Origin: Gloeopeniophorella convolvens
Lineage: Eukaryota; Basidiomycota; Agaricomycetes; Russulales
Direction of reading: 5' to 3'
Assembly (NCBI GenBank): GCA_022496205.1
Contig: WTXD01000010.1
Coordinates: forward strand, 186,001 to 250,000
DNA length: 64,000 nt
Below, in pieces: positions 11,107-23,643 of the stretch. The notes under the pieces were generated by a model. The model was given only the letters and a program-made list of their open reading frames with translations. It ran no database searches and had not been told where the DNA came from. Within the stretch, counting starts at the first letter, position 1. Every line of letters starts with the position of its first letter. The position numbers and the translations under genes are program-made.

Positions 11107-12172
11107 ATAGTCGCTTGTCCTCTGCGTTGCTGTGCGACACATCCGCTGTGAATACTTGTGAGTGTTCTGCAAAACAGCGGCAGGAGGCGGCGCTGACCGA
11201 TACGTGTGCTGCTGAACAGCTTTTGCACCACACTTGGCTCCTTCACGACGTTGTCACGACATCCTTCATACTCTAGGCAATCCCTCAGCATTCGTCTCAC
11301 GTCTCGTCTCACAACTCACGCGCCTTTGCCAAGACACTCACATGACCAGCGCTCAGGTTCTGTTCTCAGGTGTTCTTCGTTTTCCCTGGACCCTCCCACT
11401 CGCACCCGCTCTCTGCCTACCAACTCGTCGCGCCATACCTATCTCTATCTCCATCTTTATTCCGCTCGGTCGCCGTGGCTCCACGTTCACTCCTCCCCTG
11501 GAGTTCTTCACTGGTCCGCCTTGCCCATTCATCGTGTATTTTTGCCCTCAAGTATCTGGTCGGCGTGCCGGCTGGCCGCCGCGCCGATGTCCGTCGCACT
11601 CTGATGTCCTGCGTTCTTGTCGTAGATATACCTTTTAATCGTATAGCTGCCTGTTGGCACGCTCGTAAGCCTCCTTTGCGGCGCAGCACACGTGATGCAT
11701 TCCCCTTCAACGTTCAGCGTTCAACGCGCAGTTTAGAGCACTGTCACGAAGCGGAAGCGCCCGAACACGCCGAATAAAACGGAAGACACGCAAACTACGT
11801 GACAGTCGGCGAGCAAGGACCGGGGCCGCAGCAGGGGATCTTCCCCCTGGAGACAACGATATGCGACAACTCTTGATCATGTCGTCGAGCTTCTCGGACT
11901 GACAACCGCGCACATATGCAGACAATAGGACATTTGTGGAGCAGCTTGCATTGGCTTGGCAGCGTACAACGGAATTAGAACTAAGAGAATAAACGGTTCT
12001 ACGGTCGACATCATTGAAGACTGGTGCCCCATCCTCATACATATCGTACAGCAACTCCCCGGGCATGACGACAACGTTATCGACAACGATGATGATGATG
12101 AAACAAAAGCAAAGAAACTGCACGCGAAACCCAAACCTCAGACCCAGGACCCTCCCCAAGACGGACGGCCGA
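11107..12172. other. Intergenic gap of about 1.1 kb
   Basis: This holds the 3' end of the casein kinase gene and the 3' end of the small minus-strand gene, which converge here. Pyrimidine-rich sequence is common. An ATG/GAT-rich patch near 12,085-12,110 gives the false acidic ORFs seen in several frames. I see no supportable gene. Confidence 0.5.
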
Positions 12173-12751
12173 TCACTTTCTATGCTGCCACGCCTCTCTA
12201 TTGCCAAGCTTGCCCCACTCCTCGCCCTGCTCCTGAATCGGTGGTGGGTTGCGCTCCGCGAGTGCATCCTCGCCCGCGCGCGTCGCATGCGCATCGGCGA
12301 GACCGAGCCCGCCCTCGCCGCCGGGCGCCATCTCGCCGGGCGCGGCACGGTAGCGCACGGCCGCGCTCGCGCCTACGCCTGCTGGATTGGACGGCGCCGC
12401 GCGCGTGAGGACGGGGTGCGCCGGGGCAGAGCTGGTCGAGCTGGCACTTACGTTGGCACGCTCCTGTGCGGGCTGCGCAGGGTGGTACGGCGCGGACGTC
12501 GGGTACGCGCCCGCGGGCACGCCGTACGGGAAGTCGGCCGCGTTCGGCTCCGAGACGACGTACACGGTGCGCGCGGCGTGCTCGTGCTCGTGCGCGGGCG
12601 AGTCGGTGGGCTGCGCGGTGGGCGCCGAGGAAGTGTTCGCGAGCGCCGAGCCCTGCAGCGCGGCAAAGGGAGAATAGAAGGTGCGGCGGAGGGGCTTGGC
12701 GAGCGCGCGGGTATGCTTCGCGGTAGAGGCGGCGGCGCGGATGGCAGACAT
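12173..12751 (-). CDS. Conserved-looking small protein, probably mitochondrial
   Basis: A single uninterrupted frame of 192 residues. The first 30 residues (MSAIRAAASTAKHTRALAKP then LRRTFYS) are rich in Arg, Ala and Ser and lack acidic residues, as in mitochondrial presequences. The middle has VYVVSEPN followed by YGVPAGAYPTSAPY. The end has VRYRAAPGEM, GGLGLADAHATR, LAERNPPP and the C-terminal AWQHRK. I recall similar uncharacterised basidiomycete proteins with the same order of short motifs, but I cannot name a domain. The mitochondrial location is inferred from the N-terminus only. Confidence 0.65.
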   Translation of the reverse strand: MSAIRAAASTAKHTRALAKPLRRTFYSPFAALQGSALANTSSAPTAQPTDSPAHEHEHAARTVYVVSEPNAADFPYGVPAGAYPTSAPYHPAQPAQERANVSASSTSSAPAHPVLTRAAPSNPAGVGASAAVRYRAAPGEMAPGGEGGLGLADAHATRAGEDALAERNPPPIQEQGEEWGKLGNREAWQHRK

Positions 12752-13886
12752 GGGTGCGGCGTTAACGGGTACGGTGCGGGGGCGGGAAGGATAGGATGAA
12801 GAGGCGAGATGCGGGGGCGAGGGGCGCGTTTATGTACGGGGGGGCGAGGGGGTGACACGGGCGTGGGAGACTTGGGGGGAATGAGGATACGGTTTACGTC
12901 ACCTGCCACTTGCCGCTCCGATTGGTTACCACATTACGCTGTTGGGGGCGCTCGCCTGCTCGAGAGCCGCCTCGAATGATTGGCCCGACGCGTCTCGTCC
13001 CACTTTTCCGCGGCGTGCATCAGGCCATCGCCGGTCGCGCCACCATCTCTATGCAAGTAGCTTCTGCCTTCTGCACCTTAATCTCCTGCATCTAGCGCAC
13101 ATTAGGGAATCGCAGTATCCCCGCTGCATTCAGAAGACCCCCACGTCATGTCTCGTGCTCATCCGCATGACTGAGCACGCACCCACGTTCCCGCGGATTC
13201 CCGCCCCATTTTCTGCCCGTCCTCGGGGATCCTGCGGATCCCTCTGCGCGCTGCCGCGAGGCCTCTGATGCACAGCCAGGCCAGAAGACCAGCGCGTTCA
13301 ATATCAATGCGCGGGTACTTCCATCGGGCCTCCGGCCCTGAGCTAAGCAAGGGCTGTGATCCCAGCCACACATCTCCTCGCCCGTGGTCGCAACACTAAT
13401 TGTGCGCCTCCCCCGGCGCGTCTCAGCAAATGCGCAGGCGCGACACGCGCACGGAACAGCCCGCGGTCCCCGCCGCGCTGCGCGACTGTCGGACTGTTCC
13501 AAACCGCTGTGCCTGGATCCTTGCCTTTTCGGGACTAACCCTGCAAGCGTCCTGCTGGAATCTGCTGCGTTCTCTTTCTGCAAAACGGCCTTGTGCGACG
13601 CGTCAGATGTGGAACGCAGGTCGGCCTCAGCAGCTCGTGTGACGACGAGAGGGAGGGCCCAGGTTCGGACTTCAGGGGTTTCTAGTGCAGCGCTTCACTT
13701 CCGACCCCAATACTCTCGGCATGACGATGTAGACTACCATGCACGACTCGGAAAATGGTAGTACACAATATGCAGCTTGTAATACAAAACGTTCATACAA
13801 AGCTTGCCACACAGAGTCCGCGCCCGCTGCGTCTATTGTTGTTGCAAAAGAGCTTCTGCAACTTAACTTACAACACGTTCTAACGC
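12752..13886. other. Intergenic gap of about 1.1 kb
   Basis: This lies upstream of the small mitochondrial-type gene and downstream of the phosphoketolase gene. Open frames here are GC-driven and lack motifs or believable splice borders. The first 150 bases should contain the promoter of the minus-strand gene. Confidence 0.5.
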
Positions 13887-16819
13887 TCACTCGAAGCTCG
13901 GCGTATCGAAGGTTCCTTTGGGATCTGCGGGCAGCCCGTGAGTTTCCGTGAAACGCGTGATACTTAGGAGGACACCTGCCTTCGCCGTTCTGGTAAATGT
14001 AATCCCGGTCTTTCTGGGCCATATGCATGAACTGCGCTGCGAGTTCGTGCGCCTCTGCGCATACTTTCGGATTGAACAGAGCGCCACCGCGCACTGCGGC
14101 AGCTGCGACGTGGTACCGTGACGTATGGTTCGCAAGCATCATCTAAAAGCTTCGTGAGACACGTCCCGAACAGCAGCGCCAAGACGTACATCAAACGGCG
14201 ACGTAGTCGTGCCCTCCTCGCGATAGCCCTCAATCGAGACCCTGTCCAGCCGGGGCCGCCCAAACAGCAGTCCCTTCAGCTCGATCGTATACCCGTGGTA
14301 GTTCACATGCACAGCTCGGTCGGCAGTGAAAAGCGAGTCGAAATCGAAGTCGGACAGCGCGTGCGGGTGCGTGCCCGTCGCGCCGAGAATCATCAGGTCT
14401 GTGACGTTCACGACGCGCACGCGCAATGCCGGGGCATATTTCTTCAGTAAGGCCGCGGCCGCAATCACTTCGAACGTGACCTCAACACCAACGCCGACGA
14501 GGACACTAGATAGAAGGTATTAATAAGCCGAACGCTCGCGAATTCGCCTGGGCACGCACACATCGGGGTTCACGCCCTCATCCACGGAGGCAAACTTCCA
14601 GATAGATGCGCCAGCGATACAATGCTGCGTCAAGTAGGGTCAGTGCCAAACCATGCGTAGCCCAACATGCCACTAACGCGGTCAGCTTCCTCCGCGGAAA
14701 GCCACACAGGCGTCGGCTGCTTGCTGCCCACCATCAGGTTGATATAGTCCCGTGAACGCAGGCAGTGGGCCATCGTCGAGAGGAAGCAGTTCGCGTCGGG
14801 AGGAAAGTACACCCGCGCCGCCTCGGACTTGAGATTGAGCACGGCGCCAATAAAGCTTGGATTCTGGTGCGAAAACCCATTGTGCTCCTGGCGCGCCCAT
14901 GTACTGGTCTCGAGGTAGTTCAGCGAGCCCGCGCGCCGGCGCCAGGAAGCTTCGCGCGCAATCTTGACGAATTTAGAGTATTGCACCATCATGGTGTGGA
15001 TGATGCCCAGGAATGCCTCGTACGAAGGGAAAAGACCCGTGCGCCCGGTGAGGGTGTAGCCCTGCAACATGCCTTGGCAGGTGTGCTCGGAAAGAGTCTC
15101 GATGACACGCCCTCCTCGGGCGCGCGTCTGCGGATCCCACTGGAAATTGCGCGTAGTTTTCTCAAGGACACCGTCAAGTTTGTTCGATGCGAGCTCGTCG
15201 GGGGAGAAAATCCGGAAGGTAGACGGATTGTCCTTGATAACATTGGCCAGGAATTCACCAACGACTTTCATGCAACTCTGCTGCGTGCCTTTTTCGACGA
15301 CATTCTTTTGCCATTGGGGTAAGGTAAGGGGGAAGTAGTTCGAATTGGCTTCATTGCGTCGTCCGAGCAGCTTCTCCTCGGAAACTGGAATGATTTTGAG
15401 GAGATCCGCGACAGGGCGTCCATCTTTGTCAAAGAGTTCCGAAGGCTTGTAGGACTCGAGCCACGAGGATAACAGAGAGAGTTGCTCAGGGTCCGTCTTC
15501 GCGGCCGGGAGGGGAACCTGGTGGGAATGGAAGGAGCCTTCGATGATTTGTCCATGGAACGACTTTGGCGCACCCCATCCCTGTTGATGATGTCGTCAAT
15601 AAGATATAATGACCATCGGAAGATCGGATGAAGCACCTTAGGAGTCCGAAGAATGAGTACCGGCCAGCGCGGCTTCACGATGGGACTTCCACTGCGAGCG
15701 GCTGTTTGGATCTTGTGGATCTCGGCCAATGCCCAGTCCATGGAAGCAGCAAGATCTTGGTCGATGTTGTCAAGGTCCTCGACGAATCGCACCTGATAAC
15801 CATAGCCACTACCGAAACGTTAGGGCACGTAACATCCAAAGAAATGGACAAACCTGAACAACGCCACAAATTCCTTGTCGTCCATAGTGCCATAAATTGT
15901 GCGTTCGGAAATCTTGAACCCATTCACATGCACGATAGGCAAGACAGCCCCGGATTCGGCAGGGTCTATATACTTGAAACCATGCCAAGCGCTGATCAAG
16001 AATTAGCAGCCGTGCAGAAGAGGTGTACTGGATCCACCTACGTGGCCGTGGGACCCGTCTCGGCCTCGCCATCACCTACAACGCAAGCAACGACAAGGTC
16101 GGGTTGGTCCATAACAGCGCCAAACGAGACACTGAGAGCGTAGCCAAGCTCGCCTCCCTCATGTATGGAACCAGGGACTTCCGCGTTGATGTGGCTAGAA
16201 GTGACGTTAGTACAGAATTTGCCGCAGAGGTGCCGTCCAGTAGCTTACCTTGGAAAACCGCCCGGGACACTGAATCGGCTTATGAGTCTGTTCAATCCAT
16301 CCCTGTCGCGGGAGTATTGGGGAGTGTAAGTAGCAAGAGAACCTTCTAGCCAGAGGCACGACAGTATTCCAGGAGCGCCATGACCTGACAGCAAGCGTTA
16401 TGAAGGTTGTGGGACAACACAAGCTTAACGCACCTGGACCGACGACATAGAGCATGTCTTGGCCAGTCTTCCGGATAAGGCGATTTAGATGCGCATATAC
16501 GAGTACCAACCCGGGACAAGTTCCCCAGTGGCCGAGCAATCGCGCCTTGATATCGTCGTGACTGATCTTACGCTCGAGGAGCGTGTTGTCCCTCAAGAAT
16601 ATCATCGCTGGGGACGCTTTAATTTAGAGAAAAGAGTCAAGTAGAAGATATACCAGCAGCAACATAATCTGCGGCCCGTCTGAACTGAAGAATGGAGCTC
16701 AGCTCCTCATTCGAGAGCACATTTCGAGTGTTCAACTGAACGCGGTAATCGAGGATAGAATCAGGGAGAAGAGAAGGGTCGGGAGGTGGGTTGGGAATTG
16801 ACACGTCCTTGGACGACAT
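13887..16819 (-). CDS. XFP: Phosphoketolase (xylulose-5-phosphate/fructose-6-phosphate)
   Basis: Eleven exons: 16819-16654, 16616-16434, 16384-16249, 16194-16042, 15991-15854, 15808-15637, 15580-14678, 14624-14560, 14505-14190, 14142-13980 and 13924-13887, giving 810 residues, the usual family length. Signatures: [20 protein letters not shown], the thiamine-diphosphate motif GDGEAETGP (about 202-210), CHQN-like [45 protein letters not shown] and [10 protein letters not shown]. The enzyme cleaves xylulose-5-P (or fructose-6-P) with phosphate into acetyl phosphate plus glyceraldehyde-3-P (or erythrose-4-P), in the cytosol. It is divergent from the acetate kinase at 17332, which uses acetyl phosphate. 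The last intron (13979-13925) needs a GC donor to keep the conserved NGEDP end in frame. Confidence 0.96.
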
Positions 16820-17331
16820 GTTGGTCGATGAGAGGAGGGGGGAGGGAAGTTGGAGGGTAACATTGTGAAAGACCCATATATGCCGTGGCCATGGCCAATT
16901 GCTGCGACTCGGAGTCGCGGCGGTGGAGAACGGATGCCAAGGTGACATCATGGGGCGCAGCGCGATCACGTGAACGCGTCGGCGGTAGTCTTTGCCTGTT
17001 TTTGCCGCTTCATTTTGACCTCAACCGTCTGCAAGGTCATAAGTATAAGCTCAGGCAGTCTATGCCGATACAAAGGCCTTTCAAAATTTCACCCTGTGCG
17101 ACTGCAGTGAGAGCCGTTGGTTTTCTCGAGGCATCTTACTTTGGACTTGGCGCTAATGTCGTCTTGGGTGTTGCCACTGGAGGAGTCGGAAGGGCTCAAG
17201 CGTGTACTATCTCCACCGGTGACGTCGTTCGCCATCTTGCATTCCAAGTACTGGCTTTTCGATCTAAGCTTTTCTGCCATCTCTTGTGCAGCAACTGCGA
17301 CGCGTCGACCTTAGCTTGAACCGCATCAATC
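16820..17331. promoter_or_regulatory. Shared divergent promoter of phosphoketolase and acetate kinase
   Basis: This is a 512-bp interval between two start codons facing away from each other. It includes a CCAAT pentamer at 16895-16899, about 76 bp upstream of the phosphoketolase start, and a TATATG-like stretch near 16875. Because both enzymes act in one short pathway, joint control is plausible. No specific regulator site is recognised. Confidence 0.6.
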
Positions 17332-18839
17332 ATGTCTGTGAAATCTGCAACCCGGAACAGCCTCATTCTTGCCGTCAATTCGGGTTCCTCATCTCTGAAG
17401 ATCTCGGTCTTTCGTCTCGCTTCTCCTGAGAAACAGGACGATGCTAACCCAGTGGTCCCGTTCATTTCTTCGTCTATATCGTCTATATCGACTTCTCCCA
17501 CGTTCTCGTCCTCGGTTGAAGGAGACACGAATGTCCGACCAGCGAAGAAAGAAGATGCGGCCAACATCCATGACCATGCCACGGCATTCGCACATTTCCT
17601 TGATTACCTCAAGAACGAGGCCCATATCGACAAAAAGGAAATTGCGCACGTGTGCCATCGGGTTGTCCATGGCGGCGATTACCTCGAGCCTGTTGTCATC
17701 AACGAAGAATCGTACCATCACATAGAGCGCCTATCCGACTTGGCCCCCTTGTATGTTCAATTTCAAACCTTGTCTCCCCAGCTTACGCACTGAATCCTGT
17801 AGGCACAACGGTGCTGCGCTCTCAGTGATCCAAGCCAGCCTATCCAACCTAGACCACGCCAATTCAATCGCTTACTTTGACACCGCCTTCCATCGAGACA
17901 TTCCTCACCACATAGCCTCTTATGCCATTAACCAGGAAGTGGCCAAGGAAAAAGGCTTGAAGAAATATGGTTTCCACGGACTCAGCTGTATGTTTACAAC
18001 AGCGTCATAGGAGCTGGCGTATTCACAGCCAGCCAGACTCATTCATCCTGCGCACTGTCTCTCGTCATCTTGCCAAGGTATGTGCGCACAGTAATGTTTG
18101 TTACCTTGAGCAACCACCAACTTGATTCCAGCCTGCCTCTGAGACGAACCTGATAGTCCTGCACCTTGGCTCTGGCGCCTCTGCCTGTGCCATCCGTCAC
18201 GGAAAGTCCCTTGACACGTCTATGGGCCTCACACCAGTGTCGGGTCTCCCAGGAGCAACTCGCGCGGGGATCATCGACCCAACACTCATCTTTCACTACA
18301 CCAACCGTGCTGCGAAGATATCTCACGACAAGAGCCTCGCCACACATGTTGGCGTAACTGAGGCTGAGGACATCCTCAATATGAAATCGGGTTGGCACGC
18401 CCTTGCCGGCTCTTCCGACTTCGGCGAGGTCGTCCAGAGAAAGGACAAGGATGAGGGTGCCAAGCTCGCTTACGACCTCTTCGAAGATCGCATCCTTGAT
18501 TTTATCGGCGCATATTGGCTCAAGCTCGGTGGGCAGGTCGACGCGCTTGTCTTTGCAGGGGGTATAGGTGAGAAGAGCAAAGAGCTTCGTGAAAGCGTCA
18601 CCCAACGTTGCGCGTGCCTGGGCCTCGCGATCGACCAGACACGGAACGAAAGCGTAGATGAACAAGATGGTGATGTTGTCGAGATAGGGAAAGGCGGCCG
18701 AACTAAGCTACTTGTGTGTCGGACGGATGAGCAGGTACGCTCGACCCTCTTCTGAGTTTGAACCCCCAATGGAGTGCTGAAATTATTTCAGCTCGAGATA
18801 GCAAGGCAGTGCGCCCTGGAGTCGAAGTTTTGGAAGTAG
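17332..18839 (+). CDS. ACK: Acetate kinase
   Basis: Exons 17332-17750, 17803-17987, 18037-18077, 18132-18734 and 18792-18839 give 431 residues with consistent phases. Family signatures: NSGSSSLK at 16-23, CHRVVHGGDY, AYFDTAFH, YGFHGLSY, HLGSGAS, DTSMGLTPVSGLPGATR, IDPTLIF, and FAGGIGE at 356-362. The enzyme transfers phosphate between acetyl phosphate and ADP, giving acetate and ATP. A Ser/Val-rich insertion around residues 42-70 follows SPEKQDDANPVV and is longer than in bacterial enzymes. With the neighbouring phosphoketolase it forms the fungal Xfp-Ack route. It probably acts in the cytosol, as no targeting peptide is seen. Confidence 0.97.
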
Positions 18840-19122
18840 ACTTCACTATAGGCTCAGGCTTTCTATGATGTAGTTCGCGTGATGAAGTGCTCGATGAGCA
18901 GTCCAGTCAATCGAGGTTGGTCATAACGTGCCGGACGCATGCTAGCAACGACAAAGCTCCCCCGGTAAGAGCATTCTTCAGGACGGAACACCACATGTAG
19001 TGAGTTCAAGTATCAAGACAGACGAGATAATGCTATAAGAGCATCGTAAGTATTACAGGGCCGGCAATCCATCATCGACTACTATACAACAGGAACTCCT
19101 GCACGACGTCGCAGTTATTCAC

Positions 19123-19834
19123 TCATGATGTGGTCGTCGGAAACATGCCGTTCTGGCCGAAGACAGCGAGCGACTGGGCGCGGTTGACGGTCGCCGTCTC
19201 CGTCTCGCGGCGCCGGCGCTCGAGCATTAGGAAGGAGATGACAATGAAGTCGCGAATGGGCTCGACGCTCTCGTCGAAGAGAAGCATCGACGGGACCACA
19301 GGCGGGTTCTGGCGGTCTGCCTTGTAGTCCTTGTGCGCGCGGATGAAGCGCGCGACAGGCTGCGTCTTCGAGCCTGGGCCAAATAGCTGCGAAGGTCGAT
19401 GAGCACTCGTGGAGGAAGCGGGGAATAACTACGCACTTGTGGCGCCAGCCCAGGCTTGTTGTTCTTCCAGACGTACTCCACCCCAAGGTCATCCTCGAAC
19501 TTCACATCACTGCGGAGCACACCGTTAGCCTGCGGATGAGCAAACGCCACTTGGGTAGCACGCACTCTCGGAACGGAATAATGCTTCTCTTGAGCCACGC
19601 GCTTGCGGGCGTCTGTCCGTGGCCGCGGATGGTGAGCAGGTCGGAGCGGGCGTCGCGCCATATCCACTCCGCGACTTGCTTGCCAATGCCGTCCTGCAAT
19701 CGCGTCACCGGCTTCGACGCGTCGGTAAAGTCCGTTGCGACGGTATAGAAGACGTTTCCGTCCTGGTCGACGATGGTGGTGTTGCAGGGGTTGTCGCGCT
19801 CAAGCCGGAGAGTGACGACGGACTCGTCCGACAT
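19123..19834 (-). CDS. DUF6593-like protein
   Basis: Exons 19834-19566, 19509-19437 and 19386-19123 give 201 residues. The N-terminus VVTLRLERDNPCNTTIVDQD and YTVATDF, the central IWRDARSDLLTI and GVEYVWKNNK, then PVARFIRAHKDYK and the hydrophobic FIVISFLMLERRRRE resemble the DUF6593 family, which is expanded in Agaricomycetes and has no known function. The late hydrophobic stretch could sit in the core or in a membrane. The gene is convergent with acetate kinase (283 bp between stops). The family assignment is from memory of the pattern. Confidence 0.72.
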
Positions 19835-20553
19835 GGCGAGGTAGCTGTCGACAATAATGGTGGAAGGCGAGAGGGCGGAATACGAGGGTGTCGGTTTATC
19901 GGGGGGACGGTGGTCGTCCGGGGAGATAAAAGCTTTATACACAACCTGCGGTTCACAGCCCACTGCTTAAGGGGGCGGCGCTGCTGCGCAGGGTCACGCG
20001 GTTGTGCTGCGGAACGTCAACGTCGTCCGCTGCTAGCTCCGGGGTGCTCAGTGCCTGGATCTGCAGGTCGAGAGTCAGGCACTCGCTGCCCGAAAGCAGC
20101 TGGCAGCAGTCGCCTTGCTGATGCGTATGCTGGTGACTGTGCTGGCAAGATGCTTAGAAGCTGAATCACGTTGCTGGTGTAATCATGATCCAAGGCGTTG
20201 ATGTCAAAATTCACGACTCGACGAGTCGAGACCTTAGTTATATCAGGTGCTGCGATGGTGTTACATTGAATGGGGTATGGACGGTGCGAAGTAAAATGTA
20301 AGGTCATCTGATCTAGTAGGAAAGGACCTTGGAATCATGAAGTTACATGCAGTGCGCAGCAGGGTCAAACCTCAAGCTGACGATCGATGAAAAACTAGGC
20401 CCAACCCCGCAGAGGGACAAAAGTAGTCAAAATGCTCCTTGGGCGGGGTCATCACATGTCGCCAGTGGTAGGGATGATGGCCGTCATGAGCGACTCGAGT
20501 CACGCCGCAATGACTAGAGCAGGGCCGGCACCAAATCGTCTCGGGTTGCCGTT
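19835..20553. other. Intergenic gap of about 0.7 kb
   Basis: This holds the promoter of the DUF6593 gene and the 3' flank of the DENND6-like gene. A short palindrome (cgactcgacgagtcg) lies around 20,214-20,228. I see no supported gene. Confidence 0.5.
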
Positions 20554-22683
20554 CTAACGCCCTGCCCCGCGCCCCGCGTTCTCCGCGAGCGTACGCCCAA
20601 CGATCTCTTCCTGCCGCGCCAGCCACTGCCCGAAAGCCGGTGTACGTAACCAGCGCTCATAGAACTCGCGCTGCTTCGTGCTTGACCGAAATGGCAGCGC
20701 GGCGCCGTGTGTCTTCAGCGACGCAAAAAAATTTGCGTTGTTGAAGGGTTTAAGGCGCATATCGGTAGAGGCCTCGGAGGGCCGGGGGATCAGGGTATTC
20801 AAATATCGGTTGAGAGGAACTAGGACCGCCGCCGAACGAGAAGAGAAGTGACGGCGGAGGTTGAAAGATGCTTCCTCCACTGTGATACGGTTTCAGTCTG
20901 CCTAACAGCGAGTGCATGAGACTCACATGATTTCGCATCACCATTCCCTACTACAGCTTCCAACTGCTGAAGAAGTTGCCGGTCCTTGGATATATGCCGC
21001 TTATGGGTTTTAGTTTTCCATCCGGGTGGCGGGCCCGCGCCACGGGTAGATGGAGATTGGATACTGAGGCCACGGTAATTACGGCGGAGAAGCGGGAGCT
21101 GTGAACGTCACTTGCCTCGATTTTCCACCCAGGGAGAGAACATGAGGCCAATGGCTGCATGCTTTCTCGAAGAACGGGTTTGTGACTCCGAGCAACAGCC
21201 CCGCTTTTGGTGCCCTTTCGTTCACGAGGACAGCGTGATCCTTGTCGTGAATTGTGAAGTATGGGCGAAAATCTCCTGCCCAAGGGATCTGGTCAGACTG
21301 AATAAGCACATACGCTTATGTGTATGCGAAGAAACCTCTTACGGGCCGGAAAACATCGCGCAGCCACCATACGGCTTGGCTCGTCCACGCGGGTGATTGT
21401 CCAAAGATGATGATTGGCTCGCCCAGTATGAGACATTCCCAAATAGACCACATATGGGATATTGATGCCTCGAATAGGCGGACGATATTTTGAGCTGAGA
21501 TTGGAGGAGAACAGGGAAAGATCTAAGAGTCTTTAGTAATAGTGCTGGCTAGCATCAGAAGCTGAGACTAATGAAGACATACGTGCCAATCATGGTCCGC
21601 TTGTGCATCCGGTTGGGCAGCGTTACTCAGCTGCTGCTCGTCCGCATCACGAGGAAGCCTCACATGCCAAACCGAGCCCAGGAAGCCGAGCTCAGCGGTG
21701 GACCCGGGGGCTGGCGAAGGCCTGCACTTCGGTATGGAGTGATGTCGGTTTGTATACGAGGCGGGTTCCTACGCACCATTTTGCTATATTGTGTGATGCT
21801 ACTTCTATTATCGGTTCACCATGGCTGTGATATAGGGGACCCAGCTTGTCTAGCAGGGCGTGGAATAGCGCCGGATATGGGTGTTGTGTTAAAACCACGA
21901 TACACCGCTACGGTGAGGGTGAGAAGTGCATCGCCTCCCCACACTTCGATGACGTTACCTGGGAGTATCCACGTTTGGATGCGGCACTCTTCACTTGGTT
22001 GAAATGCGAAAAGCCGTACAAGAACCCGTCCGGAGAGGGTGCTCGGCGGTCATCGAAAGATGAGCGATTGCTGTGCGCCGTGTTGGAACCCTGTTCTCGA
22101 ATTCGAAATGAATGAGTTTCTGAACCTTCTTTGAACAATGTGGAGTCAGGGAAAGCAGAGAAAGCGCTGATTTGGTTCCATTTTTAACACGTACAGCTAG
22201 GGCAATAGGAATAACTAACATATTCTCAGCTTCAAACGGGTACAATGGCAGTGATGGAAATATGCAGCTCAAAGAAGGTCCTTGCTCAAGATCGAAGTCG
22301 ACTGTAACACAGTGATGAGCAAACGGAACGTACGTGCGAACTGACAAGCAGCAATTGCCTATGGCCAATCCTAGGACCCATTGCCGCAGTCGCTCTCGGC
22401 TCTCTACTTCGAATGTGACGCCCTCCAGAGTGGGCACGTTGCTCAGTTTGTATTTAGGAGATTTCAGAGGGAGGGTCCTGGTTCTCGATAAGCTGGTACT
22501 AGGAACATGTATGGCGGGGAGCGATGGCCTGATCTTCAAGTCGGGAGATGAAGGAGAATCATGGTGAAGGCCCAGAGCCCGCTTTTTGGAAGTTGGAATG
22601 ATTTGCTGTGTTCTTTCAAGATCGGTGGGGGTCACAGAGGCGATGTTAGACGGTGGTTCCTGAGAGATTGGGGGATCTTCCAT
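20554..22683 (-). CDS. DENND6: DENND6-like Rab guanine-nucleotide exchange factor
   Basis: Nine exons: 22683-22359, 22301-22220, 22166-21959, 21907-21777, 21721-21583, 21522-21343, 21297-21116, 21063-20927 and 20879-20554, giving 569 residues with every phase closing. Family landmarks: QWVLGLAIVDFDLEQGPSL near residue 100-118, IAFSAFPDS, HSFRIRE, QHPYPALFH, LGFLGSVWHV, LILGEPIIIFG, AGDFRPYFTIHD, GLLLGVTNPFFEK and the C-terminal RYLNTLIP then EFYERWLRTPAFGQWL. DENND6 proteins activate Rab GTPases (Rab14 in animals) on endosomes. The N-terminal 85 residues are Ser/Pro-rich and probably disordered. Introns 1 and 7 have GC donors. Intron 1 is 57 nt, open and in frame, so retention would insert 19 residues. 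Confidence 0.9.
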
Positions 22684-23643
22684 AGTGGTAGGTTCAAGAC
22701 CAACTCGTGAAGTCACTGACTGGAGTGGTCGTCAACTTGAACAGGCACGGGTGCGCGCACTCAGCGCGTTTGGGGCTCTCGGCGATTGGCCAGGCATTTG
22801 CCGGAGCCGGCATCCGGGCCGCCAGCTCAAGCGCTCATCTGCACCGCTTCGCAGGCCGCATCGCAAAACTTTTTGACTTGCTTCTCTTTGCGACGTTGCA
22901 CTCGTCCGTGGCCAGGGCATTTCTGATCGCTGCTCAAAATACATTGATAGATTTAGGATGCCGAAACTTCACCAAAATATGCAGCATTTTTTCGGGATTC
23001 GGCTTCATTCAGGGCTTTCACTCTTGCTTGCTCCAGTCACGACGTCAGTCTCGAACGATGGACAGCGTGCCTCGTCGGCGCCGCTCATTCATATGTCTCG
23101 GCTTGTCTGGAAATGTGTTTCGCTTCGCTAATGTGCCGTCAATCAGTTTTCTCGAAGCTCGTTCCTTCGCCTCCTATGTTGCACGACCGGCGATGTGTCC
23201 AATAACGATATGGCGAATACCCTTGGTTCTCGTGAGTCGTCGAAGTACACGGGCGCTGTCGACATGCGACTTATTCACATCCTCCCCTAGAGGACTTAGA
23301 TCTCACTCGGGCGTCTATCTCGGAAAACAGGCGGAAAGCTGCATGACTCATGGGTTCCTACTAAGGTCCTGGTCCCCCGCCCTGCTGTACACTCGACCAC
23401 ATCCTCTTGTGCCAGCTCCTTCCTTCAGATGCCTTGATTTTTCTGCAGTGGCTGCTTCTTCGGAAATTTCATACCGTGCTTATAAAGCAGGCTTGTGACA
23501 GCATCTCGTGTCTCTGGTTTAGCTAGATCTGAGATACCGGCGTCTTTCACTCAGACTTTCTCATACCTGGCCCTACCATTTATAAAACCCGAGTGACAAG
23601 ACGGCAGCTGACATCCTCCTTCAGACCCAGTAGTTTCACCAGC
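22684..23643. other. Intergenic gap of about 1 kb, with TATA box of the first oxygenase gene
   Basis: Divergent interval between the DENND6-like gene and the first oxygenase gene. A 263-codon plus-strand frame (22707-23498) crosses it, but it has no motif and its composition (very Ser/Arg/Leu-rich) looks like chance. A TATAAAA box lies at 23581-23587, 57-63 bp before the oxygenase start. Confidence 0.6.

Noticed and set aside
12014..12799. 261-codon plus-strand frame opposite the small mitochondrial-type gene
   Set aside because: Arg/Gly/Ala-rich shadow of the GC-rich minus-strand gene. The minus frame has the presequence and motif order.
22684..22716. Possible tRNA T-arm (GGTTCAAGACC) next to the DENND6-like start
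   Set aside because: The stem pairs in only four of five positions and the sequence where the rest of the tRNA should lie is the DENND6-like coding exon.
22707..23498. 263-codon plus-strand frame upstream of the oxygenases
   Set aside because: No motif or splice logic, Ser/Arg-rich composition, and it overlaps the promoter region of two divergent genes.
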